From positions 393,939,217 through 394,003,216 of the forward strand of contig CM062294.1 of the NCBI GenBank assembly GCA_031216915.1: a stretch of DNA of 64,000 bases, written 5' to 3'. Every line of letters starts with the position of its first letter. Position 1 is the first letter of the stretch. Shown piece after piece: positions 1-9,702 of this stretch. A program made the position numbers and the translations under genes. A model generated the notes under the pieces. It searched no databases and was not told where the DNA came from. It worked only from the letters and a program-made list of their open reading frames with translations. Source of the stretch: Pictodentalium vernedei (lineage: Eukaryota; Mollusca; Scaphopoda; Dentaliida; Dentaliidae).

Positions 1-29
1 GTGTTATTAAACCCCAATGAATAAATGAA
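1..29 (+). repeat. SINE 3' tail fragment
   Basis: The first bases read like the end of the 5S-headed SINE at 5284-5675: a TTAAACCC block followed by AATGAATAAATG. Only the tail lies in the window; the body would be upstream. Short match, modest certainty. Confidence 0.5.
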
Positions 30-209
30 TTTCTATCTTCTTTGAACTTTGAAGGCTATTCCTTGATGCTTTAATTGTACATTTTTATCCTGAAGGTGTA
101 TTTGGCCTGCCTCGTTGACAGCTGTTAGTGCATGGAGGTTTATTTTTTCAGGTTCTGCTTTATTTTTTTTAAAACCTCGGTTTCAGTTAAATGTTTTTGT
201 ATTTCCAGG

Positions 210-785
210 CCCTTCAGTAGAGCTGTAGGTTAACCGAAACCAAACCGAGGTTTTTAGTTTTTTAAAAAAACAGAAACCGTCGACATCCCGTAATCTAAGG
301 TTTTTCGTCTTTTATTATATACTCTCTTGCTGCAGAAATTCACAGAATGTAGCCATCCCAGAGTAGTGAGAGTACCCAGACACTGCCAATGGCAGGGTCT
401 GGGTACTCTCACTACTCTGGGAAGGCTACATTCTGTGAATTGCCAACATTTCAGTTTAGTTGTGTTTGCAGCCTTCCTCAAGTTGTGTGTAGGTGTCAGA
501 CCTCGAAAAATGGCCAAGCACAATAAAAGTTCTGTATATTTAGGTAATTATTATATTGGCCTTCCTGATTCTTCATGTATTATAGCTTATTTCAGGCAAT
601 CATTGAGTTTCACTCAATTTCACTATCATTCAGTTATGACTCTGGACATAAGAATGAGTTTTATTGAATTTTACTTGGCCTCATGAACAAACCGAAAACC
701 GAACCGAACCGAGGTTTTTCTCCATCTGAAAAACCAAAACTGAAACCGAACAAGAAATTTAAAAACCTACAGCTCTACCCTTCAG
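210..785. mobile_element. hAT-like MITE with 8-bp target duplication
   Basis: The element occupies 218-777 (560 bp) and is flanked by a perfect 8-bp direct repeat CCCTTCAG (210-217 and 778-785). Its ends are inverted: TAGAGCTGTAGGTT on the left and the reverse complement on the right. An 8-bp duplication and a TAGAG start are typical of hAT transposons. The subterminal regions repeat blocks such as ACCGAAACCAAACCGAGG. No transposase is present; short ORFs inside read through the hairpin and are not believable genes. A related right end, with an ACCGAAACCGAACC block, may lie at 3869-3903. Confidence 0.85.
337..440. repeat. Long hairpin inside the hAT MITE
   Basis: Two arms of about 50 bases (337-387 and 390-440) are nearly perfect reverse complements, meeting at GCCAATGGC. 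Spurious ORFs arise on both strands from this symmetry. Transcribed, it would fold into a stem of about 50 bp. Confidence 0.9.
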
Positions 786-1780
786 ATAACCTAAATCACT
801 ATCGTCTTACTCAGGGGTCGATTTAATTTTTAAAAATTGAATAGCAGTTTACTGACTTTGATAACTTTCAATTAGCATTTTCTATTGTATGCTTTTGTCA
901 TGTGAAATTGATTAGCTATAGTTGAAAATTGTTTTGAAATTCACTGTGCAAATCCATTTAAATCGAGCACTGGTCTTACTAGAAAAGACCATAAAAATGT
1001 CACCTGAGAGCTATTTAAAGTGTGTTATGTCCTTCTGGCTGTACTGGGGCATAGCACACTACACTAGTACTCATTTGACGAAGTGTTAATATGAATTTGG
1101 AGTAGATTCATATATGCCTTTTGTTTGTGTTCTTGTTGTATATCTTCTATTTGGTAAATGCTATACACTAGTGGCAGTGCTATGGATAAAACTTCAAATT
1201 GCTATTTGACACAATCTGGGCACCTTTAAAGACCATGTCAGGCTTTGTAGAAATGCTCAGATATCGCCCCCATGGAATCCAAATTATCCAAATATGAAAT
1301 TTTTTTCCTAGGGCAGGGCCTCTGGATCGCAAACCAACAGGTGGGGAACACATAGCCTCACATTTTTCCACCCTAGCTCAGGCCTATGGCCTTCAGGAGA
1401 TGCCAAAGGCATCTCGACCTTGGACCCCTACATCTTACTTACCCCCCCCCCCCCCCCCCCAAATCAAAATAAAAAATCATGGCCTCCACCACTGCTATAC
1501 ATTATATACCTGTTTTGTTATTTTGTGTTCAGTTTTAATTTCGATAAAATAAATAATTTGGACTTGTATAACTTTTCTGTTATGTTTAACATCACCATAA
1601 TACAGTGACTCCATTCACTGGCCTGTTCCTCGATCCCTCACTGGACCTCTCGCCTTTTTTCGAAGTACTGAGTATGATCTCTCCCTCATGTTGTTATGTG
1701 CAAAATATAATGGATTTACGGCATCAACGAGTATCATATAGGGAATAAATGGTCGAAGTTAATACCACAATATAATTTTT
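786..1780. other. Unassigned intergenic or intronic sequence
   Basis: I see no coding exon, RNA gene or element terminus here. The only landmark is a run of about 20 C at 1441-1460. The short ORFs at 1180-1371 and 1420-1608 are low-complexity or shadows. Confidence 0.5.
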
Positions 1781-3187
1781 AGTCCCCCACAGTTTCACCA
1801 TGAAGGGGACTATTGCATTGCACTCCATCGGTCTGTTCATCCATCTGTCTGTCCCTCCTGTCCTGTATCCACCTGTATCCCAGAGATGTTTTGGTGCTTT
1901 TGTTTCAAATTTTCAGATTTGATGGGGAATTTGGAAAAATTTATGCAAGTCAATTTTCTTTCGAAAAAATTGAAGATGGCCGACTGGTGGCCATTTTTGT
2001 TTGAAATTGCATGTAATTCGTTATATGCTCAGAACCTCTGAACGACATTTTCGATTTCAATAATTTTTGGTATGGAAGTCTAGAAGCATGAGATAAATAA
2101 CATATCATACAGGTTTTTTTTTCTTGTGCATGAATTATGCAAGTTAGCCTTACTTAACCTTTTTTCGGGTAATATTTTTGTGCGTATTATGTTGTGTACT
2201 GCTACCATCTGTCTCAAGAGATGCTTTTGTTTCAGATTTTCAGATTTGATGGGGCATTAGGAAAAATTTAAGCAAATTCATTTTTTTCTGGAAAAAAATT
2301 GAAGATGTCCGACTGGCGGCCATTTTTGTTGGAAATTGCATGTAATTCATTATACGTTCAGAACTTCTGAGTGATATTTCCGATTTCAATAATGTTTGGT
2401 ATGGAGGTCTAGCAACTCAAGAGAAATAACATATCATACACGTTTTTTTTCTTGTGCATAAATTATGCAAATTAGCCTTACTTGACCTTTTTTGGGGGTA
2501 ATATTTTTGTGTGTATTATGTTGTGTACTGTTATGACCTGTATCTCAGAGATGCTTTGACACTTTTGTTAAAAATTTTCAGATTTGATTGGGCATTAGGA
2601 AAAATTGATGCACGTCAATTGTTTTCTGAAAAAAATTCAAGATGTCTGACTGATGGCCATTTTTGTTGGAAATTGCTTGTAATTTGCTATTCATTCAGAA
2701 CTTCTGAACGACATTTCCGATTTCAATAATTTTGGGTATGGGGGTCTAGCAGCATAAGATAAATAACATATCATATGGGTTTTTCCATGTGCATAAATTA
2801 TGCAAATTAGCCTTACTCTCGGGTAATATTTTTGTGCGTATTATATTGTGAACTGTTACCACCTATATCTCAGAGATGCTTTCATGCTTTTGTTTCAAAT
2901 TCTCAGATTTAAAGGGAAGATATATAAGATAAATAACATATTATACAGGTTTTTTTTCTTGTGCATAAATTATGCAAGTTAGCCTTACTTAACTTTTTTT
3001 ACAGGTATTTGGATGCTTCCAGTAAAACCACAGAAATATGGTAATATTGGGACTGGTTTGTTGAGTTGTTCCTTTGGTATCCATATTTGTAATTTTGTTT
3101 GGGTTTTATTGAGGAAATATCAATTTATTTCACAGTTTTCCACCAACCGTGGGGGACAAATGTCTGATTGCTGGCGATCAGCGTTTA
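1781..3187 (+). mobile_element. Hairpin-ended (Helitron/Helentron-like) element with ~320-bp tandem repeats
   Basis: It starts after a T-run with a 5' hairpin (1781-1811: AGTCCCC ... GGGGACT), followed by a CTGTCTGTCC-type stretch. A reverse copy of the 5' end (GTGGGGGAC) lies near the other end at about 3149-3157, followed by a terminal hairpin CTGATTGC-TG-GCGATCAG (3164-3181). Between them, at least three diverged units of 310-330 bp repeat in tandem (from about 1870, 2206 and 2531) with a shortened fourth near 2846. Each carries GAAGATGnCnGACTGnnGGCC and ATAAATAACATATCATA blocks. This is the layout described for non-autonomous Helentrons (HINEs): subterminal inverted repeats, tandem core, 3' hairpin. 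No protein is encoded. Confidence 0.7.
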
Positions 3188-3277
3188 CACTTGTTATTAC
3201 ATGTATTATTTTATTTCATGCATTCAGTATGAGATAAATATGACTGAAATGAAAAAAAATTAAAAACACAAAAAATG

Positions 3278-3530
3278 TTAACCCTTTACCTAACCTGAAA
3301 AGCAGATGACACTTGCAAAAATAATTCTTGAATAACTAATTTTTTTCATTTTTTGTCTCAAAAACATAGGTTATGACCCCTCGTTTGAACGAGCTCGACG
3401 AGCTCATTCCAATGAGGGGTCATAACCTATGTTTTTGAGACAAAAAATGAAAAAAATAATGAAAATTAATAGACGATTTTTGAGAATAGTGCTGGCCGGT
3501 TTTTGGACATTACGTTAGGTAAAGAGTTAA
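3278..3530. mobile_element. TTAA-flanked foldback MITE (CCCTTTACC family)
   Basis: TTAA at both ends is followed by the inverted terminus CCCTTTACCTAAC, as in piggyBac-type elements. The centre (about 3345-3455) is a long near-perfect palindrome built on CATAGGTTATGACCCC arms and an ACGAGCTCGACGAGCTC core. About ten related copies lie in this window. No coding capacity. Confidence 0.85.
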
Positions 3531-4490
3531 TGTGTTCCTACACTCACCTAATTTCAAGCAGAACAAGCCCACACTCACTGCTCATAATTGTTCTTGTGTA
3601 GGCCCCACCAGCTATTCTCACATTTGGGGTGCTACTTATACAAAGACAATAGTCGCAAGGGAGGTATTTTGGCTGAAAATATTGGGTACGACGTATGCAT
3701 GGGAACGACTTATATACAGAAATAATCACATTTGGATTTGCACATTCTGACAACGTTCGCAGCCATTTTCAAAATGAGTTTATGTGTTGTTGTAAATTTC
3801 AGAGATTAACGGCAAGTATACAAAAACTGAGTGGCCAGTTTTCTTGGTGCCTGTCAGTTTGGTTTACGGCAAAAACCGAAACCGAACCAAAAAATCTCCT
3901 TGCTCTAACAGCTGTATTTTTTTTTTTTTTAGGTCAGTCACTTGAGATAACTTGGTAAGGCCTGAAAAATAGATTGTTTCATTTTGGCTACCACATCGGG
4001 TTCTGCAAATATAGAATTTCCACTTGAATTGAATATTATGCACTCTTAAATTTAAAAATCAAATGAACATTGAACATCAAATATGGACAAACGCACATTT
4101 CCCTATTCAGGACCCATGTTGCATTTTGAGATGCATCACAGCAAAACTTTGATATTATTTTTGTCATAATAAGTTCAAAAACCAAAACTCAAACTCACAT
4201 TCCTTAACTGCATGTGTTGAAGATTGATGCTGAAAGATTTTTCCCACATTGATTGAATACAATGAATAGGGTGCCCAAAGTGTTAAAATACTTGAAATAA
4301 CAATTCTTTCACCTGAGTGAATGTGCATTCACTGTTTGCAACAACTACCACCCCCCCCCCCCCCCCCCAAAAAAAAAAAAAAAAAATCCTGTTTTTTTAA
4401 TATTAAGACCTTACATTGGCACTCCTAAAGTTGACTTACTTTCTAAATTCTAACTGGTAGCATTCTAAATTATTTCATTCTTCAAAATTA
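3531..4490. other. Unassigned sequence with homopolymer run
   Basis: No exon or full element is recognised. Near 3869-3903 a block ACCGAAACCGAACC followed by TTGCTCTA resembles the right end of the hAT MITE at 218-777. At 4351-4388 about 18 C are followed by about 20 A. The opposite-strand ORFs at 3532-3753 shadow each other. Confidence 0.4.
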
Positions 4491-4504
4491 TTCATGTATC
4501 CTTG

Positions 4505-4808
4505 CCTTGTTACAGTTTATTGGAGAGTGCCTAGAGGTAGAGGCACGCTCGCATAAAATGCAACAAGGCACATCCATACTGTGGGAACCCTGGAAAGTAA
4601 AACCGTGCTTGTTTACTGTAGTAAACAAGCTCTGTTGTACTGGAAAAAAAAGGACCTGGTCACTACACCAATGCTTGGCGGTGGAAGTTCTCTAAATTGG
4701 GCAACAAGTCCTCCATGTTGTGATTGAATAAACTTGATTTTATCTCCATGTTGCAGTCACAAATTTTCATTGTGCTGAAACATGTGACCTTAAACACCAG
4801 TAAACAAA
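4505..4808 (+). mobile_element. Retroposon-like repeat R1 with SINE-type tail
   Basis: The body carries GGGAACCCTGGAAAGT, a small hairpin TGCTTGTTTACTGTAGTAAACAAGC and AGGACC...TCACnnnnnCCAATGCTTGG. It ends with GTGACCTTAAACACCAGTAAAC, close to the SINE tails of this window. The same body plus tail occurs at 43460-43693, bounded there by a 13-bp target duplication, which makes it a retroposed unit. A body-only copy is at 40995-41132. The Pol III head, if any, is not identified. Confidence 0.6.
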
Positions 4809-5067
4809 TTAACCCTTTATGCATCATAACGGCCGAAACTGGCCAGCACTATTTCCCAAAATCACTAATTAATTTTCATTATTTTTTTCATTTTTTGAAT
4901 TGAAAACATACATGTAGGCTATGACCCCTCTTTGGAATGAGCTCATCGAGCTCGATCCAAAGAGGGGGTCATAACCTATGTTTTTGAGACAAAAAATAAA
5001 AAGAATTAGCTATTCAAGATTTTTGTTTGCAAGTGTCATCTGCTTTTCATGTTAGCTAAAGGGTTAA
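4809..5067. mobile_element. TTAA foldback MITE (CCCTTTACC family)
   Basis: TTAACCCTTTATGC at the left and GCTAAAGGGTTAA at the right. The central palindrome has GGTTATGACCCC-like arms around a GAGCTCATCGAGCTC core. Same family as 3278-3530. Confidence 0.85.
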
Positions 5068-5270
5068 TAAATAAATGAGACACACAATGATGCATGTATA
5101 CTGTGCAGTCAGTTACTTGGCATTAAGCAGCATGTTTTCATTGCTTTTAAACTGAATTGTGAATTGCCAGTATCACAACAATCATCAGTTGGGTCCTGTC
5201 AAGGACATTTTATTTTTTCTACATTCCTTTTGTTACCGCATTCGAAAATTCCATATTATATATTCCAGTT

Positions 5271-5688
5271 TTATAAGTCAACTGGGGGTGCGGTGGCGTT
5301 GCGCTTACCGGTTCTCGTCAGATCACCAAAGTTAAGCAATGTCGCATCTGATTAGTCCTTGGATGGGTGATTGTCTGAGCGTTCGATTCAGACTCACACG
5401 TTTTGTCCTTGGGCAAGGCACTTCACCCCGATTATCCACATGTGGGCATGATGACAGCGTGTACTAAGGCGTACTGCATGTCGATGGTGCGCATGTCTTC
5501 AACCAATCTAACCTTGCCTGTGCTGCAGGACGGAGTTACGATGTTGGGGAGCTGGCAGCTGCTCATCATTGCTCAGTGGTTCTCTCCGGGTACTCCGGCT
5601 TCCTCCATCCGTAAAACTGTCACCGACATGATGTGACCTTGGCTGTTGATGTGTCATTAAACCCTAATAAATAAATTATAAGTCGACT
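5271..5688 (+). mobile_element. 5S rRNA-headed SINE with 13-bp target duplication
   Basis: The SINE proper is 5284-5675. It is bounded by TTATAAGTCAACT (5271-5283) and TTATAAGTCGACT (5676-5688), a 13-bp duplication with one mismatch. The head (about 5308-5383) resembles 5S rRNA: TCTCGTCAGATC, then AAGTTAAGCAATGTCG (internal box A region) and GATTAGTCCTTGGATGGGTG (internal element and box C). This fits a SINE3-type origin with a type 1 Pol III promoter. The body (CCTTGGGCAAGGCACTTCAC ... GGGTACTCCGGCTTCCTCC) is shared with the tRNA-headed SINEs at 28476 and 44069. It ends in an AATAAATAAA tail. No protein is made. Confidence 0.85.
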
Positions 5689-5689
5689 T

Positions 5690-6084
5690 TGATGTGCAAT
5701 TTGAATCAAGTTGTTTTTCAAATGCTTACAACTTTACAGGGCCATTGTGCCACATACTAATTTTTTATCATGGTTCACGGCAAACTTGAGTGGTTCACAG
5801 CTACATGCGGGTGCAATCAGTTTTTTTCTGTAAAGCCCTGACCATAATAATGCCATGATACTCTTTGCATGTGCTTCATAATCTGTCAGAAATAAATAAT
5901 ATTTTATTGATTAAGGTTTTCCACCATAACAGTCTATAACAGAGCACCGAGGCATTATCTTCTACCACTGCAAAAAAAAACAAAACTATTTATAAATTTT
6001 CTTTGAATAAATAAATTGGTTGATGTCATATAAATCCATTTTAATGTAAAAATAGATATTATTTATTTTTTTATTTATTTATTC
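5690..6084. other. Unassigned AT-rich sequence
   Basis: Nothing recognised. Short TATTTATT-rich stretches precede the reversed SINE. Confidence 0.4.
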
Positions 6085-6320
6085 TTGTTTAAGGTCACAT
6101 ATTTCTGCACAATGGCTAATCATGACCATGACAGTTTTGCGGGTTGAGGAAGGCTGCCAGAGTACCCAGAGAGAACCACCAAGCAATGGCTAGCAACTGT
6201 CAGCTCCCCAACATACTCCACACAAGCAGGGTTAGCATTAGTTGAAGACAGGTGCACCATCGACGTGCAGTACACCTTAGTACACCACGCCACCATGCCT
6301 CCACTTGGGCAATGGGGGTG
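6085..6320 (-). mobile_element. 5'-truncated SINE, minus strand
   Basis: The reverse complement of the shared SINE body. It starts with the tail (TTTAAGGTCACATATTTCTG in this orientation), then the GAGTACCC/GAGAACCACC block and the CACCATCGACGTGCAGTAC block, and ends near GGCAATGGGGGTGAAGTG. The Pol III head is missing. The ORF at 6200-6388 (minus) is a by-product. Confidence 0.85.
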
Positions 6321-6600
6321 AAGTGGTGAAAATAGATAAAATACATCCTGTCACATCTTATTTTGATAAATTGTAAGCTTGAAATCATAAAACAAATCCA
6401 CCAGTATGTGATACTGATGAAAAATAAAAAATACTAATTGAAAGCAACCATAGAAACCCCCCAAAATATCAGCCCACATTCATTTTTTTTATTTTAAAAT
6501 TTGCTCTCAGAAACAGAAGATCTACAGTACATGTACTCCATGTAACCTAACTCATATTGGAATTTAAAAAAAAACATTTTTTTATCTTCTCTGTTTGTAG

Positions 6601-6763
6601 AATCTACAGAAAATCATACAAAGGGACTTTTTCCCAGACCTGTCCAAGCTGCAAGCACAGTCAGAGTATTTTGAAGCTTTGGAACAGAATGACTTGGTGA
6701 AATTAAGAGAAATCCAAATCAAGTATGGACCAAGACGGCCAACAACAGGAGCACCTAGTTTAT
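6601..6763 (+). CDS. ESS2: ESS2 (DGCR14/ES2 splicing factor), internal exon
   Basis: The exon is bounded by a polypyrimidine acceptor ending TTTGTAG (6594-6600) and a donor GTACGT (6764-6769). It encodes 54 codons plus one base. The reading starts NLQKIIQRDFFPDL, then KLQAQSEYFEALEQNDL and IQIKYGPRRPTTGAPSL. This is the hallmark N-terminal block of the ESS2/DGCR14 family (IQRDFFPD..KLQAQ.EY.EA.), nuclear proteins that associate with the spliceosomal C complex. The last base, T, joins AT at 45723 to give a Tyr codon, so the text continues SLYTPSTFETPDV, matching the family's PxTFETPE segment. The preceding exon must end in phase 0; I do not find it in 1-6600. The exon sits among MITEs and SINEs but is clean. 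It is 163 bp, too short for a standard ORF listing. Confidence 0.93.
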
Positions 6764-6929
6764 GTACGTTTATGTAATGACGGTGGTGTTTTGTCTTGTG
6801 TTTTGTTTTTAAAGAGGAAGTGGAGGAGGGTTGAGAGCAACAAATACAGGGATTTTCATTATTGTCTTATGGGACCGGAGCTTATATTTTGACGAAAATC
6901 GCCTCATGCAAAGATTCGCACAACCAAAC

Positions 6930-6957
6930 CAGCGAGAATCCATGTAGATTCTCGCTG
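6930..6957. repeat. Short perfect hairpin
   Basis: Arms CAGCGAGAATC and GATTCTCGCTG flank a 6-base loop. It lies about 170 bases inside the intron after the ESS2 exon. Probably the core of a small decayed foldback element; no other role is evident. Confidence 0.7.
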
Positions 6958-6996
6958 CACCTCTGCTAGGATTCACATGAAAAGAATTGAGTCAGT

Positions 6997-7120
6997 TTAA
7001 CCCTTTACCTACTATAGTGGCAGCAAATTAACCAATACTGGGCAAACATGACTTGAAATATCCTGATACATTGTCAATAAAATTGTACAAATATGGCTGT
7101 CCTTGGAGCTTGTTCCATTG
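6997..7120. mobile_element. Partial TTAA MITE, left end
   Basis: Begins TTAACCCTTTACCTAC like the other members and contains half a core (GGAGCTTGTTCCATTGAC). No matching right terminus follows, so it is truncated, possibly by the insertion of the next element. Confidence 0.6.
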
Positions 7121-7129
7121 ACATCCTTT

Positions 7130-9105
7130 TATTAGCCTGACTGTTTACAGACATTGGTATAGTCATGACTTTCATCTGTCTGTTCATCCTTCCATTCATC
7201 TGTCTGTCTGTTAACATTTAGAGTGTTGATTAAAGTTTGTGGTTAAAGTTTTTTAGAGAAGGTTAATGTTTTTTTCTCTTTAAAATTAATATTAATTGCT
7301 ATGGATTGTATCATTCTCATTATGTTTTCATGTTATTTTGGGAAATATTTAACCCTTTTTATACGCCCGTTTGAAAAACGGGACGTATTACAGTATGGCG
7401 TTGTCCGTCCGTCTGTCCGTCCCTCCGTCCGTCCGTCCATCCGTCTGTCCCTCCGTCCGTTTGGTTTCCGAACAATAACTTTAGTATTTGTTTTCCGATC
7501 GGCTCCAAATTTGGTATGTGGTTTAATCACAACAAAATACAGGTTAAGTTTGAATATGGGGTCGGTCTGAACAATTTTTGCCTGAATTATGGCCCCCTGT
7601 TGTACTTAGAATTCGTCAAATATTTGGTTCCCGGATGATAACTTTAGTATTTGTTTTCCGATCGGCTCCAAATGTGGTATGTGGTTTAATCACAACAAAA
7701 TACAGGTCAAGTTCGAATATGGGGTCGGTCCGAACATTTTTCGCCTGAATTATGGCCCCAGTTGGACTTAGAATTCGTCAAATATTTGGTTTCCGGATGA
7801 TAACTTTAGTATTTGTTTCCCGATCGGCTCCAAGTTTGGTATGTGGTTTAATCACAACAAAATACAGGTCAAGTTTGAATATGGGGTCAGTCCGAACATT
7901 TTTCGCCTGAATTATGGCCCCTGTTGGACTTAGAATTCGTCAAATATTTGGTTTCCGGATGATAACTTTATTAATTGTTCTCCGATCGGCTCCAAATTTG
8001 GTATGTGGTTTAATCACAACAAAATACAGGTCAAGTTCGAATATGGGGTCGGTCTGAACAATTTTAGCCTGAATTATGGCCCCTGTTGGACTTAGAATTC
8101 GTCAAATATTTGGTTTCCGGATGATAACTTTAGTATTTGTTTTCCGATTGGCTCCAAACTTGGCATGTGGTTTAATCACAACAAAATACAGGTCAAGTTC
8201 GAATATGGGGTCGGTCTGAACAATTTTTGCCTGAATTATGGCCCCTGTTGGACTTAGAATTCTTCGTCAAATATTTGGTTTCCGGATGATAACTTTAGTA
8301 TTTGTTTTTCGATTGGCTTCAAACTTGTTAGTCTTTTTCTCAAATGACTGAAAAATTTAATCATTTCACAAAATCACTGATTTCAAAGTCTGACCGTAAC
8401 ATATATATATATGCCAGTATAAATTTCTCGCACTCTAAAAAAATTGCAAATGTGTTAAAATGGTACAATTTGAACAGTTCACAGGCATATGATGCAATGC
8501 CCAGCGGTGCTCTTGTTTGCATGGTAATTTAACTTACAACTTCCAGGTTAAAGTTTTTGCTTAAATTTTTTTAATTTTGTTTACAAAGTTGCACCTTTAA
8601 TTCTTCAAACAGTTTAGTGCAATGCCACTGTTTCTCATTTGGAACAATGTCTGCCGAACCTTTCTACAATGATTTTTATTAATATTGGCCTGATTTTAAC
8701 CCCTTTTAAACATGTTTTCAGATTTAGTTTGTTTGTATTTGAAATTTGGCTTTACCACATACTTTGTTACTTTAATTCTTGCATGCTCAATACAACTTAA
8801 TGATTGCATTTACATCAATGATTTCTTTTATCGGTTTTAGGAAATATTTAACCCTTTTTTTGCATTCAGTTTTACTTAGTATTCCCAGCTTAAAGTTTCG
8901 GCTTAAAGTTTTTCTTTTCAAGGTTGTACCTTCTTCAAACACTGTGTTACAGCGTCATTGTTTTTCATTTGGGTCAAGGTCTACAGAACCTGTATAGAGT
9001 GGTTTCAAATAATATTGGCATTCATTTAACCCTTTTCAAAACAGTTTTAGAACTTAGCTTCTCTAAATTTGAAATTTATTTGCGATTGCAGGGGACATTT
9101 CGGGT
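7130..9105 (+). mobile_element. Composite hairpin-ended element(s)
   Basis: An outer sequence (7130-7360 and 8519-9105) carries diverged copies of an AAATATTTAACCCTTTTT block and TTAAAGTTT blocks, preceded by CATCTGTCTGTTCATCC-type repeats. Inside it sits a second element, 7361-8518. The outer ends are uncertain; a GGGGACATTTCGGGTG motif near 9090 may mark the 3' side. No coding potential is seen. Confidence 0.45.
7361..8518 (+). mobile_element. Hairpin-ended element with ~162-bp minisatellite
   Basis: It opens with a hairpin, ATACGCCCGTTT-GAAA-AACGGGACGTAT (about 7361-7388), inserted after a T-run, then a CCGTCCGTCTGTCC stretch. Six tandem units of about 162 bp follow, each starting near GGTTTCCGGATGATAAC (about 7462, 7626, 7788, 7950, 8112, 8279). 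They contain CCGATCGGCTCCAAA and GGTCAAGTTCGAATATGGGG. It closes with CCCAGCGGTGCTCTTGTTT. The units are 90% or more alike by eye, so the array is young. It is non-autonomous. Confidence 0.75.
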
Positions 9106-9110
9106 GTAAT

Positions 9111-9607
9111 TCTGCAGTTTCAAAATGAAACAGACTCTGATGTGTCTTGACAATATTATCATCAGCTGTCCTCAGATTCTGAAGTGAACTGTGCATTCAC
9201 ATGTCTCACGTTATCACGGGAAGTGTTAAAATTAACGCACCTCAGCACATAAAATAAATTAAAATTTTAAGTGATTGTGGTAATGAACTGGTTAAGTATC
9301 ATAGTATTAATCTTGGCAGAGGAAGCATAAATGACTTGCTTTTGTTTATTTAAAAACAATGTACCTTGCGTCAGTCTTGTATCAAACACTTGCATGCACA
9401 CTGTTTTGAAGGCAAGATGCTATCATGATGTCACCGTGTGCAAACAGCCCACCACTTTGAAGTATAAGTGTAAAACTTCAGGGAATCCCTTGGAGTTTTC
9501 CAAGAAAAATTTCCTGGTTTTAAATAGTAGGAATGCAATTGGTTGAATGTTCAATGTGACTGACTATTCAACCTTTGTGTAATGCAGTACATGTGGTTGT
9601 GGCTTTC
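9111..9607. other. Unassigned sequence left of DIRS-A
   Basis: No feature is recognised. A weak ORF at 9331-9546 has no family resemblance and lacks splice-site support. Confidence 0.4.
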
Positions 9608-9702
9608 TTATCAACCTACCTCAATTGTTTACAACAGGCTTGCACTACAGTGGAAGAACCTAACTCGGATAAAATACTCTCTATTTTAATCTTTCCCAAG
9701 AT

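Noticed and set aside
1441-1460. Poly-C run as a functional site
   Set aside because: Homopolymer; similar C, G or A runs at 4351, 18779, 19655 and 19828 look like ordinary slippage.
5308-5383. 5S rRNA gene
   Set aside because: Only part of 5S is present, diverged, fused to the SINE body and flanked by a target duplication.
7361-8518. CRISPR array
   Set aside because: The units are continuous 162-bp minisatellite repeats without unique spacers, in animal DNA.
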